DNA from: Hoeflea sp.
GTDB lineage: Bacteria; Pseudomonadota; Alphaproteobacteria; Rhizobiales; Rhizobiaceae
Reading direction: 5' to 3'
Length of the DNA stretch: 64,000 nucleotides
NCBI GenBank assembly: GCA_020637795.1
Contig: JACKJT010000003.1
Coordinates: 310,001-374,000 of the forward strand
A program made the translations under genes and the position numbers. Positions 53,885-63,119 of the stretch are shown here, one piece after another (positions within the stretch are counted from its first letter, which is position 1; every line of letters starts with the position of its first letter). The notes under the pieces were generated by a model. That model saw only the letters and a list, made by a program, of their open reading frames with translations, did not search any database and was not told the DNA's origin.

Positions 53885-53979
53885 CCATACGCCGGGTATG
53901 TCCGGACAAACCCGCCCCTTTACGTTACGTCGCCGCGCTCTAAACTCTTTCTGTGAGACTGTTTCACGGAGCCGCCGCC

Positions 53980-54813
53980 ATGCACCGTATCAAGGCCTTC
54001 ATGCTCATCGCCGCAGCCTTCCTCGTGGCGCCGCCAGCAAGCGCCCAGGAAAGCCAGCGCCCTTTCAGCCAGTGCCTGGCGGTGGCTGAGGCCCTTCCCG
54101 GCGTCATTTACGCCAATCTTACCCCCGAAGATCTCGACCTTGAGCTGGTCCAGTCAGCAGCGGGACCGGGCGAAGTCGAGATCAGTTTCGCCGGCCATTC
54201 GACCTACGTTATCACTACGCCCGGCGGCATTACCATTGCGACGGACTACAACGGATGGTCGGGCAACGTGGCGGTTCCGGACGTCGTCACCATGAACAAA
54301 GCCCATTCCTCGCATTTCACCCTGTCGCCGGACGAACGGATCGAGCATGTGCTGCGTGGCTGGAACTTCGACGGAACCCCTGCCGACCACGACGTGGTGG
54401 TGGAAGATGTCTACGTGCGCAACGTCACCACCGACATCCGCAATTTCGGCGCCATGGAGCCGGACGGCAATTCGATCTTCATCTTCGAGGTGGCGGACCT
54501 GTGCATCGGTCACCTGGGTCACCTGCACCACCCGCTGGAAGACAGGCATTTCGCCCAGATCGGCCGGCTCGACATCGTCATGGTGCCGGTGGATGGCGGC
54601 CTGACGCTCAGTCACGCCGCGATGACCGGGATCGCCCAGCGCCTGCAATCCTCGATCCTCCTGCCGATGCACCGCCGCGGCGCGCCGCTCTCGAGTTTCA
54701 TCGAGATGATGGGCGACAAGTTCGCAACCGATTTCGTCAATGACGACAGCTTCACCGTCTCGGCCCGCACATTGCCGCGCCGCCCGACAATTCTTGTGCT
54801 GAGGGGAGTCTGA
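53980..54813 (+). CDS. Exported MBL-fold metallo-hydrolase
   Basis: 277 residues. The signal peptide is about 1-23 (AFMLIAAAFLVAPPASAQ). The metallo-beta-lactamase-like domain has EISFAGHSTYVITTPGGITI, TMNKAHSSHFTLSP and LCIGHLGHLHHPLEDRHFAQ, with several His that can bind metal, like UlaG-type lactonases. ATG 53980 has GGAG 8 bp upstream and begins the signal peptide. The next gene starts 2 bp after its stop, so they form a pair. Confidence 0.85.
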   Translation: MHRIKAFMLIAAAFLVAPPASAQESQRPFSQCLAVAEALPGVIYANLTPEDLDLELVQSAAGPGEVEISFAGHSTYVITTPGGITIATDYNGWSGNVAVPDVVTMNKAHSSHFTLSPDERIEHVLRGWNFDGTPADHDVVVEDVYVRNVTTDIRNFGAMEPDGNSIFIFEVADLCIGHLGHLHHPLEDRHFAQIGRLDIVMVPVDGGLTLSHAAMTGIAQRLQSSILLPMHRRGAPLSSFIEMMGDKFATDFVNDDSFTVSARTLPRRPTILVLRGV

Positions 54814-54815
54814 GC

Positions 54816-55394
54816 ATGGATCGCAGGCACTTTCTGGCTGGCGCAATCGCTCTTGCATCTATCACGGCGGCACCGTCGCTGTCGCTCGCCGAGACCACGA
54901 GCGAACGGGAGCGCCTGTTCGAGGCGTTGAAGACGGCTAAGACGGAGCGCGAGGGCCGCCTTGCCGAGAACGCCATCTGGAACTGGTGGCTCGACCAGGC
55001 GCCGACGCGCGAGGTCCGCGCGGCCATAGACCACGGCATGAAGCGGCGTGAAAGCTATGATTTCGAGGCCGCCGAAGCGGCATTCGATGAAGCCATTGAA
55101 AAAGCCCCCGACTATGCCGAAGGCTGGAACCAGCGCGCCTTCGCGCGCTTTCTGCGCGACAATATCGACGGGTCACTGTCGGATCTCGAAAAAGCGGTGG
55201 AACTCGACCCCGATCATTTCGCCGCCTGGTCGGGGATGTACCATGTCCTGATGCGGATGGGCCGGCCCGAAGTTGCAATCGCGGCGCTGAGCCGTGCCGT
55301 CACCATTCATCCCTGGCTCAAGGAACGCGGCATGTTGCCGCCCGACCCGGATGCCAAGAGGCCCCTTGTGAAAGGCAAGCAACAGGAACTCTGA
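54816..55394 (+). CDS. Exported TPR protein
   Basis: 192 residues. The N-terminus MDRRHFLAGAIALASITAAP looks like a Tat-type signal (RR before a hydrophobic stretch). Then TPR repeats: MKRRESYDFEAAEAAFDEAI, KAPDYAEGWNQRAFARFLRD and VELDPDHFAAWSGMYHVLMR. Probably a periplasmic protein-interaction partner of the upstream MBL protein (2-bp gap). Confidence 0.87.
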   Translation: MDRRHFLAGAIALASITAAPSLSLAETTSERERLFEALKTAKTEREGRLAENAIWNWWLDQAPTREVRAAIDHGMKRRESYDFEAAEAAFDEAIEKAPDYAEGWNQRAFARFLRDNIDGSLSDLEKAVELDPDHFAAWSGMYHVLMRMGRPEVAIAALSRAVTIHPWLKERGMLPPDPDAKRPLVKGKQQEL

Positions 55395-55522
55395 TCGACT
55401 GACTGGCTCTCTCCTGGGCCTGAACAGCGCAAGCGCGGCATGCCTGCCCGTCACTCCCGATTGACAGGCTCCGGAGCGAACCGGTATCGCTTTGCAAGCA
55501 ACCCTCCGGGGAGGAGAATTCC

Positions 55523-55990
55523 ATGCGTTGGATCGTTCTGGCCGCAACCCACGGCGTCATGCTGGCAGCGGGCTTTGCGCTGGGGATCTATCTCCTGCCG
55601 ATCATCACCGCACCGCCTTCGCCGGACCAGGCCATGCTTGAGGAGAGTGCACGCTCGGCGCTCTACACCGCCGAATTCCGGCGCGATCTCAAGGGAAGCG
55701 ATTTCCTGCACTGGGGCGAAGGCACGGTCAGCGTCTCGGCCGACCGGATCGCCCACCGTGGAAGCCTGGCGCCCGGTCCCGATTACAAACTCTACCTGGT
55801 GCCGGAATTCATCGAGGACGAAGAGCAGTTCGACGCCGTCAGGAATTCGGCGATACGTCTGGGCGACATCAAGACCTTCGACGGTTTCCTTGTCGATGTT
55901 CCGCCAAATGTCGACATCGAGGCCTACACCACCGTTCTGGTCTGGTGCGAGACGTTCGGCGAATTCATCAGCGCCGCCAGGTACAGCTGA
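55523..55990 (+). CDS. Membrane-anchored DM13-domain protein
   Basis: 155 residues. One N-terminal anchor (about 3-27, IVLAATHGVMLAAGFALGIY) and a DM13 domain (about 60-155): GEGTVSVSADRIAHRGSLAP, GPDYKLYLVPEFI, LGDIKTFDGFLVDVP and the C-terminal VLVWCETFGEFISAARY with the conserved Cys. DM13 is proposed for electron-transfer or redox roles. A good GGAGGAG lies before the ATG. Confidence 0.88.
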   Translation: MRWIVLAATHGVMLAAGFALGIYLLPIITAPPSPDQAMLEESARSALYTAEFRRDLKGSDFLHWGEGTVSVSADRIAHRGSLAPGPDYKLYLVPEFIEDEEQFDAVRNSAIRLGDIKTFDGFLVDVPPNVDIEAYTTVLVWCETFGEFISAARYS

Positions 55991-56017
55991 CCGCGGGACG
56001 ACCGGCGGCAGCCGGTT

Positions 56018-56842
56018 CTAGTTCCAGAAGTCCGGGAAGGTTTCGGACAGTCTCGGCCCGATCCGGAGCGGCGCGATCTTCTCGGCCAGCCCGGTGCGGT
56101 CGGAAATCTCGACCGCCACACCGCAGATCGTCGCCGGTCCGGAAGCCGCTTCAAAGCGGCCCTTCGGGATCTTGGAGACAAACCGGTTGACCGGTTCTTC
56201 CTTGTCCATCCCGATCGAGGAATCGTAATCGCCGCACATGCCGGCATCCGACAGGTAGGCGGTGCCGCCGTTCAGGATCTGTGCATCCGCGGTCGGCACA
56301 TGCGTGTGGGTTCCCACCACGAAGCTCGCGCGGCCGTCGACGAAGTGGGCAAAGCAAAGCTTCTCGCTAGTGGCCTCGGCGTGGAAGTCGAACACCGCCG
56401 CATCGGCCACTTCGCCAAGCGGGCACGCGGCGAGGATCGCCTCTCCGGCGGCAAACGGATCGTCGAGATCGGGATGCATGAACACCCGTCCCATGATGTT
56501 TGCCACCAGCACGCGTGCGCCATTGCGGGCGATGTAAAGATTGGAGCCGCGGCCCGGTGTGCCGGCGGGGTAGTTGGCCGGCCTGAGGAACCGGTCCTGC
56601 CGGTCGGCGTAGACCAGGGCTTCACGCTGATCCCAGACGTGATTGCCGGTGGTCACCACATCGGCCCCGGCATTGAGCGTTTCGAGGAAGATCTCCTCGG
56701 TGATGCCGAAACCGCCAGCGGCGTTCTCACCATTGACGATGACGAAATCCAGCTTGTAATCGCGGATCAGGCCGGGAAGGCGGTTCCAGACCGCGGTGCG
56801 GCCGGATCGTCCGACCAGATCTCCAAGAAACAAAAGGCGCAT
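56018..56842 (-). CDS. YmdB-type metallophosphoesterase
   Basis: 274 residues, the TIGR00282 family. Metal ligands: LLFLGDLVGRSGR (Asp), VIVNGENAAGGFGIT (Asn/Glu), VVTTGNHVWDQREA (NH) and VVGTHTHVPTADAQIL (HTH). In Bacillus YmdB hydrolyses cyclic AMP-type dinucleotides and influences RNA turnover and biofilm. It starts 7 bp downstream of fthC, in the order fthC-ymdB known from rhizobia. Confidence 0.92.
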   Translation of the reverse strand: MRLLFLGDLVGRSGRTAVWNRLPGLIRDYKLDFVIVNGENAAGGFGITEEIFLETLNAGADVVTTGNHVWDQREALVYADRQDRFLRPANYPAGTPGRGSNLYIARNGARVLVANIMGRVFMHPDLDDPFAAGEAILAACPLGEVADAAVFDFHAEATSEKLCFAHFVDGRASFVVGTHTHVPTADAQILNGGTAYLSDAGMCGDYDSSIGMDKEEPVNRFVSKIPKGRFEAASGPATICGVAVEISDRTGLAEKIAPLRIGPRLSETFPDFWN

Positions 56843-56849
56843 TCGCTCT

Positions 56850-57422
56850 CTATAGAGATTGCGAAAGCGAGCGCAAGCCTTGCTCTGTCAGGATCATGTC
56901 GAGGGCCACATCGTGATCCTGGACCGGCAGCGCCGCGGATTCCTGAACCGTGAAGGCGGCACCGACCAACAGAGGCGACTTGCCGCCCGCCCGCAGTCGT
57001 GCAATCGCCCGGTCATAGTGGCCCGCGCCATAGCCCAGGCGGTTGCCGCGGGCGTCGAACGACGACAAGGGCATGATCAGCACATCCGGTTCAAGCACCT
57101 CGGCCTCGGGTCCCGGACCCGATGTTCCAAACCCGGTCCTGACGAGATCCGCGCCCCGGACGAACTCCCGGAAAACGATTGTCTCGCGGTCGAGCACCAC
57201 AGGCAGGCACAGCCGGGCGCCGCGCTCGCGCAGGCGCGCAAGCATCGGTCTGAGATCGGGCTCCGACCGGATCGGCAGGTATCCGGCGATGGCGGCGCCC
57301 GGATCGAAGCAAAGCGCTTCGGAAGCCTCGGCCATCGCCAGGCTCATTTCGATTCGCTGCTCCGGAGCGAGCGCATCCCGTCGAGCCAACACCGCCGACC
57401 GGATGCTTGCCTTGCTGTCCAT
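56850..57422 (-). CDS. fthC: 5-formyltetrahydrofolate cyclo-ligase
   Basis: 190 residues. It makes 5,10-methenyl-THF from 5-formyl-THF with ATP. Motifs: basic N-terminus SKASIRSAVLARRDAL, IAGYLPIRSEPDLRPM, and the ATP-binding SSFDARGNRLGYGAGHYDRA. ATG 57422 has GAGAGG upstream; 25 earlier codons are open but unsupported. In many proteobacteria this gene follows 6S RNA and zapA. Here it is separated from them by a sensory block of about 5.5 kb. Confidence 0.93.
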   Translation of the reverse strand: MDSKASIRSAVLARRDALAPEQRIEMSLAMAEASEALCFDPGAAIAGYLPIRSEPDLRPMLARLRERGARLCLPVVLDRETIVFREFVRGADLVRTGFGTSGPGPEAEVLEPDVLIMPLSSFDARGNRLGYGAGHYDRAIARLRAGGKSPLLVGAAFTVQESAALPVQDHDVALDMILTEQGLRSLSQSL

Positions 57423-57667
57423 CTGCCTCTCCGTCTCGAATTTCCCAGATGCGGCGTACCCCTGCAGACTGCCTGACGTCAACGATTTCCGGTCCACACC
57501 CGGAGCCGGTTGCGTGCAAGATTGGAACGGCTCCTCACCAACTGTAAACGACGTCTCCGGATTCCGATTGCCGCGGACTGGCCGGTACGTTTATCACCGC
57601 TTCGGCGAAGACCGCGGCTTATGCGGCCCATCGATACATTTTCAAAGCAACTGATTTGCGGACATTC

Positions 57668-57874
57668 ATGAAACATCAGACGGAGCGATTGACTCACCCC
57701 GAAAGATCCTGCCTTCAATCGATTGCGAGAGGTGAGCTGCCCAACCCCGACGAATGTGATGGCACTGGCCAGGAAGCCTGGAACGATCACCTTGCATCGG
57801 CGCGCAGAAAGCTGATGGCAAGCACCACCATTGAAGCCGTCGCCCGCGCCATGAAGCTGGGGCTCATCGAGTAG
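57668..57874 (+). CDS. Small LuxR-HTH-like protein, degenerate
   Basis: 68 residues. The ends match a LuxR-type HTH: LTHPERSCLQSIARGELP at the start and HLASARRKLMASTTIEAVARAMKLGLIE at the end (read as two segments of less than 20: HLASARRKLMAS and TTIEAVARAMKLGL). The middle, where the recognition turn should be, reads NPDECDGTGQEAWN and does not fit, so DNA binding is doubtful. Either a diverged stand-alone regulator or a relic. No strong ribosome site. Confidence 0.55.
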   Translation: MKHQTERLTHPERSCLQSIARGELPNPDECDGTGQEAWNDHLASARRKLMASTTIEAVARAMKLGLIE

Positions 57875-58052
57875 GGACCGGGGCCGCGCTCCCGCCGATT
57901 GCAGTGCGCGAGGCAAGGACATGCGCAAGTCGTGGCAGCCCCATGACCTATCGATCCTATCAAGCGGCCGGAATGGAACGCTCTGGCCATTGACGACACA
58001 AGGTGCCTCTCCGGCACCTTGTCGCCAAAACATTTCTGCGAGCGGGATGTTT

Positions 58053-59585
58053 TCAGGCTCTCGCCAGGTGAACGCCACTTGAAACGACCGCAAGGCGCTG
58101 CCGGTTCGACCGTGTCTGGAACGTCCGCAGCATGGCGCTGATCTCCGCCACCTCGTTGACAAGCGAGTGGCTGCTGGCCGTCATTTCCTCGGCCATCGCA
58201 GCATTCTGCTGGGTTCCCTTGTCCACGGCCGAGACTGCGGTGTTGATTTCCTGCAAGGCGCCCGACTGCTCCCGCGCAGCCCCGATGATCGCTTGGACAT
58301 TGCTGGCGATTTCCTGAACTTCGCCGGCGATGCTGTCGAGTGCCTTTCCTGTCTCGCTGACCAGCGACACGCCGGACTTCACCTGCTCTCCCGATGTGGT
58401 GATGAGTTGCTTGATTTCCTTGGCGGCCGCGGCCGATCGCTGCGCCAGTTCCCGGACTTCCTGGGCCACGACGGCAAATCCCCGCCCGGCCTCGCCGGCA
58501 CGGGCAGCCTCGACCCCGGCATTCAGAGCAAGCAGGTTGGTCTGAAACGCAATCTCGTCAATCACCCCGATGATCCGGGAAATGTCTTCCGAAGATTTGC
58601 TGATCAGGGCCATGGCGGTGACGGCCTGTTTCATCACCTCGCCCGAATGCTCGGCATTCTGCCGTGTGCGCTCGACCAGTTTCCCCGCTTCCTCGGCCCT
58701 GCTGGTCGAGGATGTGACAGTCACGGTGATTTCCTCGACGGCCGACGCCGTTTCCTCGACCGAGGCGGCCTGCTGTTCGGCCCGCTTGGACAGATTGTCC
58801 GCGGCGGACCGGATCTCTCCGGCCCCGGAATTGATCTGCTCCGCCGACCCTCCGATCCGGTCGATGATTTCGGCGAGTTGCTCCACCGCGCCGTTGAAAT
58901 CCCGGGTCAGGGAAACATAGGCTTCCGGCAGGTCGTCTTCGATGCGATGGGCGAGATTCTTGGCCGCGATCTGTTTCATCGCCTGGCCGAAGCTGTCGAT
59001 CACCAGGGATCGTTCGTTGGCAATGGCTTCCTGTTCGGCCTTCTTCTTCGCCTCCTCTCCCTGTTCGATATAGACCGAGATCGACAGGTCCATATCCAGC
59101 ATGATCGCCTTGACGAGGCTGACAACCAGAGAACTCAACTCCTCGGCCGATCCCTTTTTCCTCGAAAGCATGCCGCCCGCGGGCCAATGCTCCTTGATGA
59201 TGGCGTGGATGAGATGCTCGACAAGCAGGCCATAGCCTCCGATGTACCATCTCGGCTCCAGCCCGATCCTCGCGTGCACGGCGCCAATGGTGCGAACACG
59301 CTCGACATAGTCCTCGTCGAAGCAACCGCTGGCGATCGATTCCCAATGCCTGAGCTGTGCGCCCTTGGCACCGCTCATGTGCTTTTCGGAGGAGAAGAAG
59401 CGTCTGGCTTCCGGTGTCTTCGACACCGTCTCGTAGAAGCGGTCCAGCCCCTTGGGCAGTTCGCGCTCGATGAGCGGCTTGAGCTGGCGCAAGTCCGCGC
59501 AGCCCTTTTCATTCAGGCCGATAAAGTCCAGCCGGCCGCGCATATCCTGGTCGGATGCGACCGCAGCGTGTGTTGAATTCTTCAT
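58053..59585 (-). CDS. Globin-coupled methyl-accepting chemotaxis protein (HemAT-like)
   Basis: 510 residues and no membrane span, so a soluble chemoreceptor. The N-terminal protoglobin domain (about 20-175) has the proximal His near H104 in RTIGAVHARIGLEPRWYIGG, and so should bind haem and sense oxygen. A HAMP-like linker (about 200-250) leads to the signalling domain, with hairpin tip EIAFQTNLLALNAGVEAARA. AGGACGG precedes the ATG. It is divergent from the LuxR-like gene and downstream of the PAS-GGDEF-EAL gene on the same strand. No che genes are visible nearby. Confidence 0.92.
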   Translation of the reverse strand: MKNSTHAAVASDQDMRGRLDFIGLNEKGCADLRQLKPLIERELPKGLDRFYETVSKTPEARRFFSSEKHMSGAKGAQLRHWESIASGCFDEDYVERVRTIGAVHARIGLEPRWYIGGYGLLVEHLIHAIIKEHWPAGGMLSRKKGSAEELSSLVVSLVKAIMLDMDLSISVYIEQGEEAKKKAEQEAIANERSLVIDSFGQAMKQIAAKNLAHRIEDDLPEAYVSLTRDFNGAVEQLAEIIDRIGGSAEQINSGAGEIRSAADNLSKRAEQQAASVEETASAVEEITVTVTSSTSRAEEAGKLVERTRQNAEHSGEVMKQAVTAMALISKSSEDISRIIGVIDEIAFQTNLLALNAGVEAARAGEAGRGFAVVAQEVRELAQRSAAAAKEIKQLITTSGEQVKSGVSLVSETGKALDSIAGEVQEIASNVQAIIGAAREQSGALQEINTAVSAVDKGTQQNAAMAEEMTASSHSLVNEVAEISAMLRTFQTRSNRQRLAVVSSGVHLARA

Positions 59586-59696
59586 TGTTCCCGTCCTTTG
59601 TGGTGTTTGGAATAAACTGCTCCACTGCCGGTTCCGGTTCGTAACTATCTGTTCTTATTAATTTTCCGGAGTTCCTATGCGATGTCTTGCGAAACT

Positions 59697-61946
59697 CTAA
59701 CCCGATGCCGCCCGTTTCAATCCGGGTGCAAATTGTCCCGGATCGATATCTGTTGCCGGTTGGTCAGACACGGCAGGCGCGCAAAATGAAAACGCTTCCG
59801 AAGGAGCGATCGGCTTGCCAAGCAGATAACCTTGCCCGACATCGCAGGCCTGATCGCGCAGAAGCTCGAACTGATCCCTGGTCTCGATGCCCTCTGCAAC
59901 CACCCGCATGCCGAGATTGTGGGCGAGATTGATGATCGCTCGAACGATGATCGCGTCCTCGGTTCCGGTCTGGATCTCGCGGACGAAGGACTGATCAATC
60001 TTGAGACAGTGCACGGGAAACCGCTTCAGATGCGAAAGCGACGCATGACCGGTGCCAAAATCATCGAGCGCGATCTGTACGCCGAGACGGTGCAGATCAT
60101 CCAGCGACCGCCCGATCTGGTTGCTGACGCGGTCGAGCAGCACATTCTCCGTGACTTCGATTTCCAGCACGTCGGCTTCAAGCCCATACCGGTCAAGCAT
60201 CGAAATCACCGTCTCGGCAAAATCATGCTGCTTGAGCTGGGAAGCAGCGACATTGACCGCAATCCGGCCGGGATCAAGTCCTTGATCCCGGATGTCGCGC
60301 ACCATCGACATGGCTTGCTCCAGGACAGCCAGACCGAGCGGGATGATCAACCCGGTTTCTTCTGCGACCGGAATGAATTCCGATGGCGGCACGTAGCTTC
60401 CCCGATGCTTCCATCGGGCGAGGATCTCGAACCCGATATGCTTGCCCGTGCGGAAGCAGACCTGGGTCTGGGCGGCGATTTCGATCTGGTTTTCAGCCAG
60501 CGCCACACGCAGCGCATCGGCAGTCGCCTGGCGTTGCTCCACCTGCCGCTTGTGCTCGGGATTGTAAAACGACCAGACGCCGCGGCCTCTCGCCTTGGCA
60601 TGGTACAGGGCGATATCGGCGTTCTTCAGCAAGTCCTTTGGCGTACATCCATCGGCGGGAAAGAACGTGACACCCAGACTGCAGCCCGGGCGCACGACCC
60701 TGTGGCCCAGCATGAAGATCTCGCTGAGCCTCGATACGATTTTCTCGCCGATCTTCTCGACTTCGGAGATGGTGCTGACATTGGGCAGCAAAATCGCAAA
60801 TTCGTCCCCGCCGATGCGCGCCACCGTGTCGGTCTTGCGCAGGACCTCGGTAAGCCGCTGGGCAACCTCGACCAACAGCTTGTCACCCGCGTCATGGCCA
60901 AGCGTGTCGTTAACATCCTTGAAATGATCCAGATCGATCAGGACAAGCGCACCGGTCTGCTCGACGCCCTTGCGGTCGCCCAGGGCCCTGGTCAGCCGGC
61001 TGATCAGCACGGAGCGGTTCGACAATCCAGTCAGGGAATCCTGCTCGGCCTGGATCTTTATCGTTTTCTCGGCCTGCTTGATGTCGGTGATGTCGGTGCA
61101 GACACCGACGGTATAGCCCGCCTTCGAGCGCCGTTCCTGCACCTGGATCCATCGGCCGTCACTCAATTGCTGAATGATCGGATTGCCCGGATTGTGATGC
61201 CGCTTGAGTCGGTTTTCGATGTAGGCTTCGCGTGCCTTCGGATCCTCGGACAGGCCAAGATACTGATTGTTTTCAACAGCAATCTTGAGCAGGTCTGCAA
61301 ACGATATGCCCGGGACAAGATGCTTGGCTTTCGCCGTGTGAAAATCCTTGTACGCCTTGTTGAAGTGAAGCAGCTTGTCTTCCAGGTCGAAGGCAACAAC
61401 GCCATCAGGGATGGTTGCGATCAATTCCCGAAGCAATAATTCGGTATTTCTTCGCTTTTCCACTTCGTCATGCAGGGCCTTTTCGATCGCCTTGCGTTCG
61501 GTGATGTCATAGCGGATCGATACATATCCATCGATTTTCCCGAACTGATTACGCTTTGGAACGATAGTCGTGTCGACCCAATAAAAGTCACCATTCTTGT
61601 CGCGATTGCATATTTCAGCCCGCCAGGGACGGCCATTGCCAATGGTTCTCCACATATCCGCGAAGAACTCCCGGCTGTGGAATCCGGAGTTCAGAAGGCT
61701 TATCTTCTGACCAACAAGTTCTTCGTTTTTATATTTGCTTATCTTGCAAAACCTCTCATTTGCATAGGTTATTCTGCCAGACTTGTTTGTTATTGATACA
61801 ATAGTGTTTTGGTCAAGAGCTTCTTTGTAAGCGATCAATTCGTTACAGGCTTCGTGATAAGCCAAAGAGTTAACCGAGTAACCATCTCGTGACTGAACAT
61901 CATTCGATAAGTTGCTATGACCGCTGTCGGTATCCTCAAGAATCAT
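59697..61946 (-). CDS. PAS-PAS-GGDEF-EAL bifunctional c-di-GMP protein
   Basis: About 749 residues, with no membrane span. Two PAS domains (about 45-165, SGRITYANERFCKISKYKNE; and about 175-290). The GGDEF domain (about 300-460) has intact ARIGGDEFAILL and an RxxD site (RKTD) five residues before it. The EAL domain (about 470-720) has the EAL motif as EIL in GFEILARWKH, but the other catalytic parts are intact: VTENVLL, ALDDFGTGHASL, LKIDQSF and VVAEGIET. It could both make and degrade c-di-GMP. The ATG at 61946 has a G-run upstream; starts up to 61970 are possible. Confidence 0.93.
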   Translation of the reverse strand: MILEDTDSGHSNLSNDVQSRDGYSVNSLAYHEACNELIAYKEALDQNTIVSITNKSGRITYANERFCKISKYKNEELVGQKISLLNSGFHSREFFADMWRTIGNGRPWRAEICNRDKNGDFYWVDTTIVPKRNQFGKIDGYVSIRYDITERKAIEKALHDEVEKRRNTELLLRELIATIPDGVVAFDLEDKLLHFNKAYKDFHTAKAKHLVPGISFADLLKIAVENNQYLGLSEDPKAREAYIENRLKRHHNPGNPIIQQLSDGRWIQVQERRSKAGYTVGVCTDITDIKQAEKTIKIQAEQDSLTGLSNRSVLISRLTRALGDRKGVEQTGALVLIDLDHFKDVNDTLGHDAGDKLLVEVAQRLTEVLRKTDTVARIGGDEFAILLPNVSTISEVEKIGEKIVSRLSEIFMLGHRVVRPGCSLGVTFFPADGCTPKDLLKNADIALYHAKARGRGVWSFYNPEHKRQVEQRQATADALRVALAENQIEIAAQTQVCFRTGKHIGFEILARWKHRGSYVPPSEFIPVAEETGLIIPLGLAVLEQAMSMVRDIRDQGLDPGRIAVNVAASQLKQHDFAETVISMLDRYGLEADVLEIEVTENVLLDRVSNQIGRSLDDLHRLGVQIALDDFGTGHASLSHLKRFPVHCLKIDQSFVREIQTGTEDAIIVRAIINLAHNLGMRVVAEGIETRDQFELLRDQACDVGQGYLLGKPIAPSEAFSFCAPAVSDQPATDIDPGQFAPGLKRAASG

Positions 61947-62083
61947 TTGCATGCCCCCCAACATGTCCAATCATCTGAATATGTCTTTATGAACGTTATC
62001 GATCTGTATGTGAACGATATCGTACGTAAAATATAATTAACAAATCTTTACTGTTTTCGTTATTAAGACGTACTTCTATCGGA

Positions 62084-62848
62084 TTGGATCCGGTCACGGA
62101 TCTGCAAGAGGCAAAAAAATTGAAAACTGAACTGATCGGTGATTTCGACACCCGGAACAAAATCCTGCTGGCGTTGCGGCCCGATGCAATCGCATTCCTG
62201 GAGTCGCGCGCCGTGGTCAAGCGACTGTCGCAAGGTCAGGTTCTCTACAAGGATGGGGAATTTTTCACCCACGCGATCTTCCCGCATGAGGGGGTCATAT
62301 GCCTGATGGCCCAGATGCAGGACGGACGAAGCGTCGAGAAAGCGTCGGTCGGCAATGAGGGTTTCATTGGAATTTCCTACATTTTCGGCGGCGGAAAAAC
62401 CATCAGCGAGCCGGTTGTTCAGGTGCCCGGATATGCCTCCTGGATTTCGATCAAGGATCTCGACGAGGCAATCCAGAATTATCCCTGCGTCCGCGACACC
62501 ATGATGCGCTACGCCAAGTCGCTGACCGTGCAATTGATGGAATCCGTTGCCTGCAACAGTCTGCACAAGGCCGAACAACGGGTCAGCCGCTGGCTGCTGC
62601 ACGCCCATGACCGCGTCAACACCGATACATTTCAAATGACCCAGGAGGGGATTTCCAAGGTGCTCGGCATGCGCCGCGCGACGGTCAGTTCGGCGTGCAA
62701 TGCCTTGATGAATGCGGGCGCACTCAAATACACGCGCGGAAATGTGACAATCACCGATCGCAGCATTCTGGAAGGCAGGTCCTGTGAGTGCTACGAACGC
62801 ATCCGCCTTGCATTCGCCAATAGCAGCTCCCACAAGGCGAGGGACTGA
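62084..62848 (+). CDS. Crp/Fnr-family transcriptional regulator
   Basis: About 254 residues. An N-terminal cyclic-nucleotide-binding-type barrel (about 35-150, RLSQGQVLYKDGEFFTHAIF; GNEGFIGISYIFGGG) and a C-terminal Crp-type winged helix (about 165-235, QEGISKVLGMRRATVSSACN). No N-terminal Cys cluster for an iron-sulfur cluster. The start is a TTG at 62084, or another TTG at 62120, which has AGAGG 7 bp upstream. It is divergent from the PAS-GGDEF-EAL gene (about 140 bp) and may control it. Confidence 0.88.
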   Translation: MDPVTDLQEAKKLKTELIGDFDTRNKILLALRPDAIAFLESRAVVKRLSQGQVLYKDGEFFTHAIFPHEGVICLMAQMQDGRSVEKASVGNEGFIGISYIFGGGKTISEPVVQVPGYASWISIKDLDEAIQNYPCVRDTMMRYAKSLTVQLMESVACNSLHKAEQRVSRWLLHAHDRVNTDTFQMTQEGISKVLGMRRATVSSACNALMNAGALKYTRGNVTITDRSILEGRSCECYERIRLAFANSSSHKARD

Positions 62849-62904
62849 GCCGTCGCCTACCCGCGCAGTCGATGGGCCTGATCCGAACATCATCGATGGG
62901 TTGA

Positions 62905-63061
62905 GTGCGATCCACGGCAACCGATGGATTTATTGATCCTGGGAACCTACAACGTAGGTGGGCGCCATATGTCCGGACCCACGGGTCCGGTCAGGGACAG
63001 CTCCCTTTGGATCAATTAAGGCCCCAGGGATTACGTATCCTGTCGAGAGGCGCAGATCGCT
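62905..63061 (-). ncRNA. ssrS: Probable 6S RNA
   Basis: About 157 nt on the minus strand. The ends can pair (GCGATC at 63060-63055 with GATCGC at 62912-62907). An inner stem ATTGATCC/GGATCAAT encloses GTCCCTGACCGG and ATATGGCGCCCACC, which line up with the E. coli 6S segments GTCCCCTGAGCCG and ATGTGGCGCTCC. The hairpins GGACCC/GGGTCC and ACCTAC/GTAGGT also occur there. It lies downstream of zapA, the usual 6S neighbour. 6S sequesters RNA polymerase in stationary phase. Exact ends are uncertain. Confidence 0.65.
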
Positions 63062-63066
63062 CCTGC

Positions 63067-63095
63067 TATATAGGTCATGCCGGGCCCAACTCCAA
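63067..63095 (-). promoter_or_regulatory. Promoter of the probable 6S RNA
   Basis: On the minus strand TTGGAG (63095-63090), 17 bp, TATATA (63072-63067). The predicted start, 6-7 nt further, falls on the first base of the closing stem of the RNA, which supports both calls. Confidence 0.55.
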
Positions 63096-63119
63096 TCGGC
63101 AAATTGCAGCTCGGAGCTT

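Noticed and set aside
58167..59576. 469-codon plus-strand frame over the chemoreceptor gene
   Set aside because: Antisense to a clear globin-coupled chemoreceptor; His/Arg/Gly-rich composition typical of a shadow frame.
59832..61439. 535-codon plus-strand frame over the PAS-GGDEF-EAL gene
   Set aside because: Antisense to intact GGDEF and EAL motifs.
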